Positions 1 through 7,966 of a stretch of 25,183 nt of DNA are shown here, one piece after another; position 1 is the stretch's first letter, and each line of letters opens with the position of its first letter. The position numbers were made by a program, and so were the translations under genes. This stretch comes from an uncultured Mailhella sp. (GTDB lineage Bacteria; Desulfobacterota; Desulfovibrionia; Desulfovibrionales; Desulfovibrionaceae). Where the stretch lies: positions 1 through 25,183 of the forward strand of contig CAJTSU010000037.1 in assembly GCA_910579055.1 (NCBI GenBank), given 5' to 3'. The notes under the pieces are model-generated. The model was not told the origin of the DNA and ran no database searches. It saw nothing but the letters and a program-made list of their open reading frames with translations.

Positions 1-66
1 AGGAACCCACCTGTGGTGCGGCGTAAGCCGCTACCGATAGGAATCCCCCGACTTTTGGCGGGGGAG
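1..66. other. Hairpin-rich non-coding DNA at window edge, identity unknown
   Basis: This stretch lies downstream of the rlmN stop codon. It holds a GCGGC-GTAA-GCCGC hairpin at 18-31 (a GNRA-type tetraloop) and a second 7-bp stem at 44-50/59-65 closed by an 8-base loop. Neither stem is followed by a clear T-run on either strand, so an ordinary intrinsic terminator is not well supported. The arrangement could be the end of a structured RNA gene cut by the window edge (a 6S-like RNA is one candidate), but I do not recognise it firmly. Confidence 0.2.
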
Positions 67-97
67 GATGTCAAAAGAATGTTATGTGAAGCGGGCT

Positions 98-1204
98 TCA
101 GGCCTTTTTGTCGGCAGGCGCAACGGGCGCGCCGGTTGCGCCTGCATCCTGGGCCGCCCGCAGTTGCCCGCAGGCCGCCTCGATATCCTGCCCCTTGCTT
201 TTCCGTACAATGGCTGTGATATTTTTGTTCCAGAGCCTTTTTTCAAAGGCCAGCAAGGATTCCGGCGTGGGGGGGGAATAGGGAGAGCCCGGCGTGGGAT
301 TATAGGGAATAAGATTGAGCTTGGCCTTGAGGCGGGAACAGATGCGCACCAGTTGGCGGGCCTGCTCGGGGCCGTCATTGAGGCCGCCGATGACAAGATA
401 CTCCAGGGTAACTCGTTCACGCGTCTTAAGCGGATACTTCTCCAGAGAGGCGAGCAGATCGTCCAGATGCCAGCGCGCCGCGCGGGGCATCAGGCGTTCA
501 CGGAGTTCCTGAGTCGGAGCGTGCAGAGAGACGGCCAGATACGCCAGCCCGCTGTCGCCGAGTTCCCGCAGGCCGGTTTCAATGCCGCATGTGGAAACGG
601 TGATGCGTCGGGCGGAAAAGGCCAGGCCGCGCTGGTGATGCAGCGTTTCCAGCGATTTCATCACTTCGTTGAGATTAAGCAGCGGTTCGCCCATGCCCAT
701 ATAGACAAGGTTGCGGATAATCGGTTTTTCCGGCAGGGTATCGCCCAGCCAGGCGCGGGCGGCCTGTACCTGTCCGAGAATTTCTCCCATGCTCATGTTG
801 CGGGTGAAGCCGAGTTTGCCGGTACTGCAAAAGGTACAGGCCATGGCGCAGCCCACCTGTGTGGACAGGCACTGGGTCATCCGGGTCGAGCCGGCTTTGT
901 CCGTACTGGGAATGAGCACTGTTTCCACATGTTCGCCGTCAGCCAGACGCAGCAGGAATTTGACCGTGCCGTCTTCGCTTTCCCGCACCAGGGAGATTTC
1001 CGGCCAGACGATGCGGCAACGCTCCGCGAGCAGGGCGCGCGCCTCCTTTGCCATGTCTGTCATTTCTTCAAAGGTGCGGGCATTTTTACGCCATATCCAC
1101 TGCCATATCTGGAGGGCGCGAAATTTAGGCAAACCAAGTTCCGACGTGACGAAGGCTTTCAGTTCTCCGAAGCTGAGATCGCAGATATTGACCTGATCGT
1201 GCAT
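98..1204 (-). CDS. rlmN: RlmN, 23S rRNA/tRNA adenine-C2 methyltransferase (radical SAM)
   Basis: Radical-SAM enzyme that methylates C2 of A2503 in 23S rRNA, and A37 of some tRNAs, in the cytoplasm. The sequence shows the radical-SAM cluster motif CAMACTFC (CxxxCxxC), a downstream STCGIETGL segment typical of the family, and near the C-terminus IEAACGQL, carrying the second conserved cysteine that forms the methylene-protein intermediate. The length of about 368 residues is normal. I chose the ATG at 1204; the frame also opens at an upstream TTG (1216), which is less likely. The start lies 16 bases after the stop of the upstream dihydrouridine synthase, so the two probably form one RNA-modification operon. 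A C-terminal tail after AACGQL is rich in Ala and Pro and is unlikely to be catalytic. Confidence 0.96.
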   Translation of the reverse strand: MHDQVNICDLSFGELKAFVTSELGLPKFRALQIWQWIWRKNARTFEEMTDMAKEARALLAERCRIVWPEISLVRESEDGTVKFLLRLADGEHVETVLIPSTDKAGSTRMTQCLSTQVGCAMACTFCSTGKLGFTRNMSMGEILGQVQAARAWLGDTLPEKPIIRNLVYMGMGEPLLNLNEVMKSLETLHHQRGLAFSARRITVSTCGIETGLRELGDSGLAYLAVSLHAPTQELRERLMPRAARWHLDDLLASLEKYPLKTRERVTLEYLVIGGLNDGPEQARQLVRICSRLKAKLNLIPYNPTPGSPYSPPTPESLLAFEKRLWNKNITAIVRKSKGQDIEAACGQLRAAQDAGATGAPVAPADKKA

Positions 1205-1220
1205 GGCGTACCGCAACGGC

Positions 1221-2195
1221 TCAGGCTTGTTCGCCTGAGGCTATGACGTTAATGATGTCGTCGAATTCTGCCCAGTCTGTACATTGAATGAGACGTTGGC
1301 GCAAGCCGCGCGCGCCGTCGAGATGCTTGAGGTAACGCGGTACGAAGGTGCGCATTTTCAGCAGCGCGGCACGGGGGGTCAGCTCCCGGGCCAGTTCCGC
1401 ATGGCGTCGGATCAGTGCGGCCAGTTCTTCCCGTCCGGCCGGAGGGAGCGGACGCCCCGCCAGGAGCGCATGATGCCGGGCAAAAATAGAGGGATCGGAC
1501 ATGGCTCCCCGCGCGTACATGACAGATGAAACGCCGCACTCGCGCAGAACACGCGCGCCGTCTTCAGCGCAGAACAAATCGCCGCTGGCAACAAGCGGTA
1601 CAGGGAGGGCGGCGGCCATTTCCGTCAAGGCCGTGCAGTCCGCCTCGCCGGAAAAGCCTTGTCGGGCATAGCGGGGATGCAGGGTAATCCAGCCCGCGCC
1701 CAGATCGGCAAGGCGGAGGGCGAGCTCATGGCAGATTGGGCGACGGCCCGGCATCCCGTTGTCCCAATCCAGCCGCAGTTTGAACCCCGCCCGCCCGGGG
1801 CCTGCCGCGCGGAGGACGGCTTTTGCCACTTCGAGCGCCTGTTCCGGGGTGCGCAGCAGAGCGGAGCCTGAGCCGGTCTTGTTCACCTTGGGGACGGAGC
1901 AGCCCATGTTCACGTCGAACCATGCAAATTCGCGTTCACGCAGTATATGCACGGCCTTTTCCATGAACGGCGCTTCAGCGCCGAAAATCTGCACCACGAG
2001 AGGGGAATCGTCCGGGCGGGTGGCAAGCAGCTCTTCCGTGTTCCTGCCGCCGTAGACCAGACCCTTGGCGCTGACCATTTCCGTACAGCATACGACAGCC
2101 CCCTGCTCGCGGCAGAGCAGGCGAAAGGGCAGATCAGACCATCCGGCGAGCGGGGCCAGCCAGGGAGAATGGGGATTGATGGGAAGCTTTGTCAT
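1221..2195 (-). CDS. dus: tRNA-dihydrouridine synthase (DusB-like)
   Basis: FMN-dependent reductase that converts uridine to dihydrouridine in tRNA. The N-terminus begins with the family hallmark LAPLAGWSDLPFR (FMN-binding start of the TIM barrel), and VNMGCSVPKVNKTGSG carries the catalytic cysteine (about C99 from the chosen start). Most relatives have Pro after that Cys where this one has Ser, a small deviation that leaves the cysteine intact. GDLFCAEDG and a GAMSDPSIF segment fit the C-terminal half of the barrel. The ATG at 2195 gives the usual short leader before LAPLAG; the frame is open up to a TTG at 2255, where an AAGGAG lies only 2 bases away and is therefore poorly placed. It is followed closely by rlmN. 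I cannot assign DusA, DusB or DusC with certainty. Confidence 0.9.
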   Translation of the reverse strand: MTKLPINPHSPWLAPLAGWSDLPFRLLCREQGAVVCCTEMVSAKGLVYGGRNTEELLATRPDDSPLVVQIFGAEAPFMEKAVHILREREFAWFDVNMGCSVPKVNKTGSGSALLRTPEQALEVAKAVLRAAGPGRAGFKLRLDWDNGMPGRRPICHELALRLADLGAGWITLHPRYARQGFSGEADCTALTEMAAALPVPLVASGDLFCAEDGARVLRECGVSSVMYARGAMSDPSIFARHHALLAGRPLPPAGREELAALIRRHAELARELTPRAALLKMRTFVPRYLKHLDGARGLRQRLIQCTDWAEFDDIINVIASGEQA

Positions 2196-2619
2196 GACGT
2201 CTTGTGGGATAACAGGCGAGCACACGGTCGGCAAGGAGAGTTTGCGGGCAAACAAGGCTCCTTATGCCGGAAGGGTTTTCCGTTATGCCGTTGTCACCGG
2301 CAGGGCGAAGAGCATGATATGCCGCCGGTTTGCGAGGCGCTCTCGCGTCCATACTCCAAAATATGTTTCAATCCATAGTCGCCCCATCCGTCGACTGACT
2401 CCGCGGCCGACGGCTAGGGGGCGTGCGGATTGCCCCTCCCTGAAGGGAGGGGTTACGGAAAAGGATTTCATCGGCTTCGCCGTCTTGTCAACTACTCGTT
2501 TCCCCCTGAAGGGGGAGGTCTCAAACCACAAAGGAATTTTTGATGAAATATTTCGGAGTACTCCCCTCAGGCGCAAGCCCAGCTGGGCGGTCATACTGCT
2601 TTAAGGGGCCTGATAAGAA
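2196..2619. other. Intergenic region without a convincing gene; hairpin cluster
   Basis: There is no credible coding sequence here; a 103-codon minus-strand frame crosses the hairpins and looks like translated repeat. The region separates the dus operon from the aminotransferase gene. It should contain the dus promoter and the 3' end of the aminotransferase transcript, but I could not pick a convincing promoter or terminator. Its main content is a run of perfect inverted repeats between 2433 and 2588, described separately. Confidence 0.6.
2433..2588. repeat. Cluster of short perfect inverted repeats (REP/MITE-like)
   Basis: Five perfect hairpins or palindromes follow each other. At 2433-2452 an 8-bp stem CCCCTCCC/GGGAGGGG closes on TGAA. 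At 2472-2482 CGGC-TTC-GCCG. At 2501-2516 a 6-bp stem TCCCCC/GGGGGA closes again on TGAA. At 2555-2564 GGAGTACTCC, and at 2577-2588 GCCCAGCTGGGC. The two TGAA hairpins are related to each other in sequence. None is followed by a T-run, so they do not look like simple terminators. The pattern resembles dispersed intergenic repeats found in multiple genomic copies, but copy number cannot be judged from one window. Confidence 0.55.
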
Positions 2620-3711
2620 TCAGCCCTGCCATTCGTTAACCGTGTCGGCCACAAAGCGGGCTTCTTCATCGTTCATCACAGGGGAGAGCGGCAGAGAAAG
2701 AACTTCAGCATGTATTTTTTCCGTGATGGGGTAGCAGCGTTCGTTCCATTCCGCATAGGCGGGCTGCTTATGCGGGGGCAAGGGATAGTGGATGATGGTC
2801 TGGATGCCTTTTGCCGTCAGATATTGCTGGAAGGCGTCGCGCCTGGGGGTACGGACAACGAAGACGTGCCATACGGCGGCGTCTTCGTCATAGGTTTGGG
2901 GCAGGGTGACGAGAGGATTGTTGATATGATTCCGATAGAAAAGGGCTATCTCGCGCCGGCGAGCATTATCGGCATCAAGATGCGCCAGTTTGACGTCCAG
3001 AATGGCAGCCTGTATTTCGTCGAGGCGGGAGTTCATACCTTTATACAGGTTGTGATATTTCTTGTGTGAACCATAATTGGCGATAGCTTTGAGCTTTGTG
3101 TACAGTTCTTCATCATTGGTGGTGATGCCCCCGCCGTCGCCCATACAGCCCAGGTTTTTGCCGGGATAGAAGGAGAAAGCTCCGGCATCGCTCAAATTGC
3201 CCACGCGTTTGCCTTGGTAACAGGCTCCGTGGGCCTGGGCGCAGTCTTCAAATACCTTCAGATGATATTTTTTTGCAAGAGCCCATATTTTTTCCATCTG
3301 AACGGCCTGACCATAGAGGTGGACTGCCATGATGGCCCTGGTGCGAGGCGTGATGGCGTTTTCTATACGGTCGGGATCAATATTGTATGTGGCAAGGTCT
3401 GGCTCGACGAGCACCGGCGTACAGCCGTTTTCGGAAATGGCGAGAATGGTCGCGATATAGGTGTTGGCAGGAACAATGATTTCATCGCCTCCGCCGAAAC
3501 CGTGTGCCCTGATGATAAGGTGGAGAGCGTCGAGGCCGCTGGCGACGCCAAGAGCATACTTCGTGCCGCAATACTCGGCGAAATGCTCACAGAACTGTTC
3601 GTTTTCCTCTCCTTGAAGATACCAGCCCCTGTCAAGAATGGCTTTTATGCGGGTATCTATATCATTACGGAAACGATTATTGAGTTTTGCAAGATCAAGA
3701 AAACTGATCAT
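2620..3711 (-). CDS. DegT/DnrJ/EryC1/StrS-family sugar aminotransferase (FdtB/QdtB-like)
   Basis: PLP-dependent enzyme expected to aminate a keto group of a nucleotide-linked deoxysugar. The PLP lysine is K185 in SFYPGKNLG, and the conserved acidic residue that contacts the pyridine ring is D156 in FEDCAQAHGA. GSHKKYHNLYKGMNSRLDEIQAA is the usual substrate-side segment. The opening FLDLAKLN and the SFYPGKNLG form resemble 3-keto sugar aminotransferases (FdtB, QdtB, DesV) more than VioA/WecE. A strong AAGGAG sits 7 bases before the ATG. It lies downstream of the main minus-strand operon, separated by 240 bp of AT-rich DNA, and its GC content is higher than that gap. Positional specificity (C3 or C4) is inferred and uncertain. 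Confidence 0.87.
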   Translation of the reverse strand: MISFLDLAKLNNRFRNDIDTRIKAILDRGWYLQGEENEQFCEHFAEYCGTKYALGVASGLDALHLIIRAHGFGGGDEIIVPANTYIATILAISENGCTPVLVEPDLATYNIDPDRIENAITPRTRAIMAVHLYGQAVQMEKIWALAKKYHLKVFEDCAQAHGACYQGKRVGNLSDAGAFSFYPGKNLGCMGDGGGITTNDEELYTKLKAIANYGSHKKYHNLYKGMNSRLDEIQAAILDVKLAHLDADNARRREIALFYRNHINNPLVTLPQTYDEDAAVWHVFVVRTPRRDAFQQYLTAKGIQTIIHYPLPPHKQPAYAEWNERCYPITEKIHAEVLSLPLSPVMNDEEARFVADTVNEWQG

Positions 3712-3951
3712 GATACATCTCCTTCGTGATAAGGAATAGCTTCAGCAATTTTTTCTACTGAAATTTCAATTAATGATGTGTTATGGAGATATTGTATATG
3801 TCATTTTGCAATTCTCATCAAATGATTAGTTTGATCTTTAAATTTATTGTATTTTCAAAATATTTTGATATATAACATATAAGTATATTAAAATACTCAA
3901 ATATAAATTGTTCTCTTATGATATAAATATTATATATGTACTATACTATGT
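3712..3951. other. AT-rich intergenic gap with palindromes
   Basis: No gene is visible. The region is extremely AT-rich compared with the aminotransferase to its left. It holds a perfect 14-bp palindrome TCAAAATATTTTGA at 3855-3868 and an inverted repeat ATCAAA/TTTGAT at 3817-3822 and 3830-3835 with a 7-base loop. It may carry a promoter for the aminotransferase, but AT-richness creates too many -10-like words to choose one. Confidence 0.4.
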
Positions 3952-5718
3952 TTATTCTAAAACTTTATAATTTATGAGTTTATGTTTTAATTGTTTGTAA
4001 AATAAATATAAAAAATAAAATAAATATTTATTTTTCTTTTTTAATTGAAAAATATTTAAATATATGAACATTAAAAAACGTTTTTTAATATTGGCTTGTT
4101 CAATCCATAAGATAATATTAGTATTTTTTTTTATGGGAATACATTCAAATATTTTACATGGAGATTTTCCTTCAGCAACACCCCATGATAGATAGTGTAC
4201 TAACGGGATATATCCTTGGTCTAAAATTTGAGTATTACAGTTTACATAGTATGTTTCATCCCAGAATTTTGATTTTTTGCAAATTTCCCATTCTTTTTTT
4301 GTATTTATAAAATTTGGTGCCTTTAGACAGTCTTTATCATTATAATCTGGATATTCTGTTTCGAGTAAGTAGTGTTCATAAAACCATACACCTCTTGTCT
4401 CTATCGCATTTCGTTCCCAATTTGAAATTGTATAATTATTATTATGAACTCTATAATGACAAATATTGTCCTTTAATACCTTATATTTTCCATATTTTGT
4501 CAACTGTAAATGCATAAAAAAGTCTTCAAGATTAAATGTATTTATATTTCTAAGTTTAGTAATTTTATCAATATATGATTTTTTAATTAAGTATCCGTTT
4601 GGTATAGGAGATCCAAACCAAAAATCACTATATTTTAAATAATCAACTTTAGTAACATCTGCTCTATCTTTATATAAATCTCCATATGCGTCAATAAATA
4701 AATTTTTCATATACTCAGAATCGCGTCTAGTACATTTTTTAAATCCCGAAGGTAATCTTTTTTCATGAATAGGATTTGAGTTATTATCAATATAATCTTG
4801 TTGTCCAGATACCAATACAAAATCATTATAAGTAGATAAAAAAGAATGAAGAATGGTTATAGCATTTTTATTTGCTATAACATCATCAGAAGATATTCCA
4901 AATACATATTTTCCTCTGTATATTTGTTGTAATCTATTACACGTTTCAACAATACCAACATTACTTTGTGTCAGAAAAACTGTTCTGACAAATCGCTTTT
5001 CGCAGATTTCTCGTAATTCACACATACGATTAAATGTTAAATCTGTTGAACCATCGTCTATAATAACTAATTCTAAATTTTTATATGTTTGCTTAATACA
5101 TGAAACTATTGTTTCTTCTATAAAATCTTGATGATTGTAGGCTGCAATTCCAATAGATATTAAATCATCTTCAAGCATATTTTTATCTTCAAGTATGTTG
5201 AATAATGATTTTTTTCGTTCGAGGTATTTAACTCTTGTTGATTTAAATATATAATCGCTATCATTTTCGTCAATAATTTCTGCTCCACACATCTTATGAT
5301 AACGTACAACTTTAATATTTTTTTTTCGTACATCAAAAATTGACTCTGTAAAACCCAACACCTCAAAAGCATACTGCTTTAATAATAAATCACCTTCTAT
5401 ACTTTCTTTTGGAGTTGCATCGTCTATCATTATCCAGCTTCCGCCAGTAAAGCATGTATTTTTTACATTATAAATACGTATTGTCCCTAATGGACAATGA
5501 TATTTATTTTCAATAATAAAATACCATTCTTTTTCAAGAGTAAAATAATGCTTTAAATAGTCAATTTGTTTTTGTAAATTGTTTCCAGTTACATGCAGAA
5601 ACTGTGATTTTTTGGGATTGGTTCGCAAAGAAAGGATAAAGGCTGCATCATCCAGCGTTACCTCTCGTAAATTGACATAGTTACCCTGAAGCATTTCAGG
5701 ATGGGGAAGATATGCCAT
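3952..5718 (-). CDS. GNAT acetyltransferase - GT2 glycosyltransferase fusion
   Basis: Two-domain protein of 588 residues. Residues 1 to about 165 look like a GNAT acetyltransferase of the Acetyltransf_3/PseH type (NYVNLREVTLDDAAFILSLR start; GGSWIMIDD and NIKVVRYHKMCGAEII segments typical of the acyl-CoA fold). From about 186 a family-2 glycosyltransferase begins (ISIGIAAYNHQDFIEETI), with DDGSTD at 221-226 and the metal-binding SSDD at 276-279. Near the C-terminus VHYLSWGVAEGKSP is a motif common at the ends of surface-glycan transferases. No signal peptide is seen. Likely role: N- or O-acylate a sugar and transfer a sugar in the same polysaccharide pathway. The gene starts 15 bases after luxC-like ends, so it is probably co-transcribed, yet most of it is AT-rich (about 20-30% GC) while its first 25-45 codons have higher GC. 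Confidence 0.85.
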   Translation of the reverse strand: MAYLPHPEMLQGNYVNLREVTLDDAAFILSLRTNPKKSQFLHVTGNNLQKQIDYLKHYFTLEKEWYFIIENKYHCPLGTIRIYNVKNTCFTGGSWIMIDDATPKESIEGDLLLKQYAFEVLGFTESIFDVRKKNIKVVRYHKMCGAEIIDENDSDYIFKSTRVKYLERKKSLFNILEDKNMLEDDLISIGIAAYNHQDFIEETIVSCIKQTYKNLELVIIDDGSTDLTFNRMCELREICEKRFVRTVFLTQSNVGIVETCNRLQQIYRGKYVFGISSDDVIANKNAITILHSFLSTYNDFVLVSGQQDYIDNNSNPIHEKRLPSGFKKCTRRDSEYMKNLFIDAYGDLYKDRADVTKVDYLKYSDFWFGSPIPNGYLIKKSYIDKITKLRNINTFNLEDFFMHLQLTKYGKYKVLKDNICHYRVHNNNYTISNWERNAIETRGVWFYEHYLLETEYPDYNDKDCLKAPNFINTKKEWEICKKSKFWDETYYVNCNTQILDQGYIPLVHYLSWGVAEGKSPCKIFECIPIKKNTNIILWIEQANIKKRFLMFIYLNIFQLKKKNKYLFYFLYLFYKQLKHKLINYKVLE

Positions 5719-5733
5719 GACAAAGCTCTCTTG

Positions 5734-6912
5734 TTATATTGTAATCACTCTAGAAAGTTCCCTTATGAGTTCATGCCCATCCCAAACGACGCCAATATCC
5801 ATGGCTTTACCCACAGGAACGATACGGTCTATGCCGCGCAGTCCCGCCGCGACAACGGCATCGCGCAAGGCTTGCGCATCCACGCCGAAACAGGTGACTG
5901 TCTGAAATTTTTCCGTAACCACGGCAAAAAGCTCGTGCCAGTCCCGAAGCGCGTATTCATAAAAGAATCCGCCATGGCCGCGACAGGCGACGACATCGGG
6001 CGCAAGCCTTTCCAGTTCCACGCGGTAAAGCAGATTGCCCCTGCGGCGGGCCTTCACGGTACTGCGGTTTGCGACAGCCTCCGCACAAAGAGCTGTATAC
6101 TTGTCCACGGCCACAGCGTCCTGCAGCGCATATTTCTTTTCGGCGCATTCCGCCACAGCATCCCAGAAGCGCTCGCGGGCGGCGGCATCATCATGCTGCC
6201 AGAGGATGAGCTGCGGCGAGGAACAGGCGTTCTGATCCATCAGATACGTATCGTTGTAAAAATTCTCGGCCAGGCGCAGGAGCTGCTCCGCGCCGGCTTC
6301 CCCGACAGCCTTTCCGTCCAGCAGGGCGACGGAATATCGATCCGCAAAAGTGATATCCACACAGCGCGGAGGCGTGGGAAGGGATTTCAATGCGGCGATG
6401 GTGGCATCGCCTCCCCATATCATGCGCACATCGGCCCTGGCGCAGAACTCGCCCGTGATAGCGTTGTCCCGGGGGTAACGAACAAAGGCGTTGCGACTCG
6501 CCACCTCGGGCCAGGAGCTGGCAACACCGGCAATGACAGCGCACAACGCCTCCACCTGTGGGAACTTCCTGCCCGGCAGACGCACAATATTCGCGTTACC
6601 CGCCAACAGAGAGAACAGCCAGGAAAACGCAAAGTTGACGGGGATATTGGAAGGCGTGATGTGAAAACACAGCCCGCGGCCAAGGCGTCCCGTACTGTCC
6701 CCGAACTCCTTTTTCAGTTTCCGCAGATTTGCCTTGCGTCCCCAGAAGGCCAGAGCCGCCAGATCGGGCATGGCCCGCGGGAGAGGAGAGTTCAGAAGCT
6801 CCGCCGACAGCTCCGCAATAAAGCCGCATACCCCCGCATCAAACACGCGCAGAGGGTCTGCCGCCACCTGCCCGGAACCGAGCACATACTCAACGCCGTT
6901 CATAGGTATCAC
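5734..6912 (-). CDS. LuxC-family acyl-CoA/acyl-protein reductase
   Basis: Member of the aldehyde-dehydrogenase-like LuxC family, which reduces an activated acyl group (thioester or acyl-enzyme) to an aldehyde with NAD(P)H. The catalytic cysteine is C230 in DQNACSSPQ, the family signature; FHITPSNIPVNFAFSW and GNANIVRLPGR match the cofactor-binding half. The length of 392 residues is a little short for LuxC but complete. I chose a GTG start at 6912 because GAGG lies 5 bases before it; an ATG at 6903 is the alternative. The start overlaps the LuxE-like gene by 23 bases, so translation is probably coupled and the two likely work as a pair, as LuxE and LuxC do in the fatty-acid reductase complex. 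No luciferase genes are present, so the substrate is probably not a luminescence fatty acid. Confidence 0.9.
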   Translation of the reverse strand: MIPMNGVEYVLGSGQVAADPLRVFDAGVCGFIAELSAELLNSPLPRAMPDLAALAFWGRKANLRKLKKEFGDSTGRLGRGLCFHITPSNIPVNFAFSWLFSLLAGNANIVRLPGRKFPQVEALCAVIAGVASSWPEVASRNAFVRYPRDNAITGEFCARADVRMIWGGDATIAALKSLPTPPRCVDITFADRYSVALLDGKAVGEAGAEQLLRLAENFYNDTYLMDQNACSSPQLILWQHDDAAARERFWDAVAECAEKKYALQDAVAVDKYTALCAEAVANRSTVKARRRGNLLYRVELERLAPDVVACRGHGGFFYEYALRDWHELFAVVTEKFQTVTCFGVDAQALRDAVVAAGLRGIDRIVPVGKAMDIGVVWDGHELIRELSRVITI

Positions 6913-7966
6913 TGCATCCTCTCAGTTCCGCGCTTTTGATGCGCCCGTGAATCTTGAAGTATCTGCCAAGGCGGCCGCAGGGGCAGTCATCCGTGCCGAG
7001 AAGCTCGCCTTCGTCTTCCGTCAGCAGCACATGCCCGGGATAACTCGCAGGCAGGACGGAAAGAAGTTCGATAAGCCCCCGTTCTCCCCTTCCGGCAACG
7101 GAGAAATCCGCAGGCCGCCGGATAATGACGTCGGAGTAGTTTGAGCAGTGCATGTGCCCGTGCTCGCACTCGACAAAGACCGACCCCAGTTGTTCCGCCA
7201 TGCCGTAATAGTTGTAGACCTTGACATTACCGAGTACGCCCTGAACTCTTCGGTTGAATTCCAGCGCGTCAACCGCCTGATCTTTCAGTTTCTTCCACCC
7301 GCCGATATGAAAAAGAACAGCGTTCTTCATGGCGAACTTTTGCCCGCTTTCTTCCAGAGCCCGCACCACAAACTGCCAGATCATATAGGTATAGCCGAAC
7401 ATGAGGATCGGCTCATCCTGATGCCGTTTACAGAATGCGGTCACTTTTTCCATGTCGATGCGCATGTCGGCATCAAGGGCATAGACGGTATTGCGCCCGA
7501 AAATGGAGAATCCGATAATGCCCGCCCCTCTGGCCGAATACATGGAGCGATCTTTCTTGAGCATCTCCGTATCCAGGAGCAGCAGGGGAAGGCGCTGTTT
7601 GCCGATAAAGGAAGAAATGATCTCGTTCAGGGTTTTGCTCTGGCTGCGGACATTATCGGCGTCGAGAAAGATTTTTGAAACAGCCTGCCCTGATGTGCCG
7701 GAGGAAGTCAGCGTCTTCACGATCCGATCCCTGGGAACGGAACACAGGTCGTATGTTTTGAACAGACGCACGGGGAGAAAAGGCAGTTCAGCGCAGGAAT
7801 GCCGCACGGAGGGGTCAAAACCGAGCAAATCCAGAATGCGCCTGTACTCGGGGCAGCGCTCATAATGAAGCCGGGTCAGCCCGTAAAGAATTTCCGACAG
7901 CGCGCGCTCTTTTTCGGACGCGGCAAGCCCATAGGGAGGAATCCGAAAAAGTTCCTCAAGCGTCAT
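6890..7966 (-). CDS. LuxE/PaaK-family acyl-protein synthetase
   Basis: Adenylate-forming enzyme of the LuxE acyl-protein synthetase family. These activate a carboxylic acid with ATP and pass the acyl group to a cysteine for reduction by LuxC. The nucleotide-binding loop TSSGTSG is at residues 87-93; NYYGMAEQLGSVFVEC is the A5-like adenylation motif (YGMAE); the C-terminal GRLGRYFKIHGRIK corresponds to the late adenylation motif. C351 in RGCSDTY is close to the C-terminus, where LuxE proteins carry their acylated cysteine; equating the two is inference. The length of 358 residues is normal. It overlaps the GNAT gene upstream by 11 bases and luxC-like downstream by 23. A second, different AMP-forming ligase sits two genes upstream. 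Confidence 0.9.
   Translation of the reverse strand: MTLEELFRIPPYGLAASEKERALSEILYGLTRLHYERCPEYRRILDLLGFDPSVRHSCAELPFLPVRLFKTYDLCSVPRDRIVKTLTSSGTSGQAVSKIFLDADNVRSQSKTLNEIISSFIGKQRLPLLLLDTEMLKKDRSMYSARGAGIIGFSIFGRNTVYALDADMRIDMEKVTAFCKRHQDEPILMFGYTYMIWQFVVRALEESGQKFAMKNAVLFHIGGWKKLKDQAVDALEFNRRVQGVLGNVKVYNYYGMAEQLGSVFVECEHGHMHCSNYSDVIIRRPADFSVAGRGERGLIELLSVLPASYPGHVLLTEDEGELLGTDDCPCGRLGRYFKIHGRIKSAELRGCSDTYERR

Noticed and set aside
44..65. Intrinsic terminator for rlmN
   Set aside because: The stem is good but no T-run follows on the minus strand.
68..1246. 392-codon open frame on the plus strand
   Set aside because: Antisense shadow of rlmN, which has clear radical-SAM motifs.
2283..2594. 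103-codon minus-strand frame as a small gene
   Set aside because: It runs through the hairpin cluster, has low-complexity repeat-like content and no ribosome site that I could support.
3712..3951. Remnant gene or insertion sequence in the AT-rich gap
   Set aside because: No open frame of note, no terminal inverted repeats with flanking target duplications, only short palindromes expected to arise easily in AT-rich DNA.
5701..6939. 412-codon open frame on the plus strand
   Set aside because: Antisense shadow of the LuxC-like gene.
5734..7966. Bioluminescence (lux) operon
   Set aside because: Only luxC- and luxE-like genes are present; there is no luxA, luxB or luxD, and the neighbours are glycan and carrier-protein genes.
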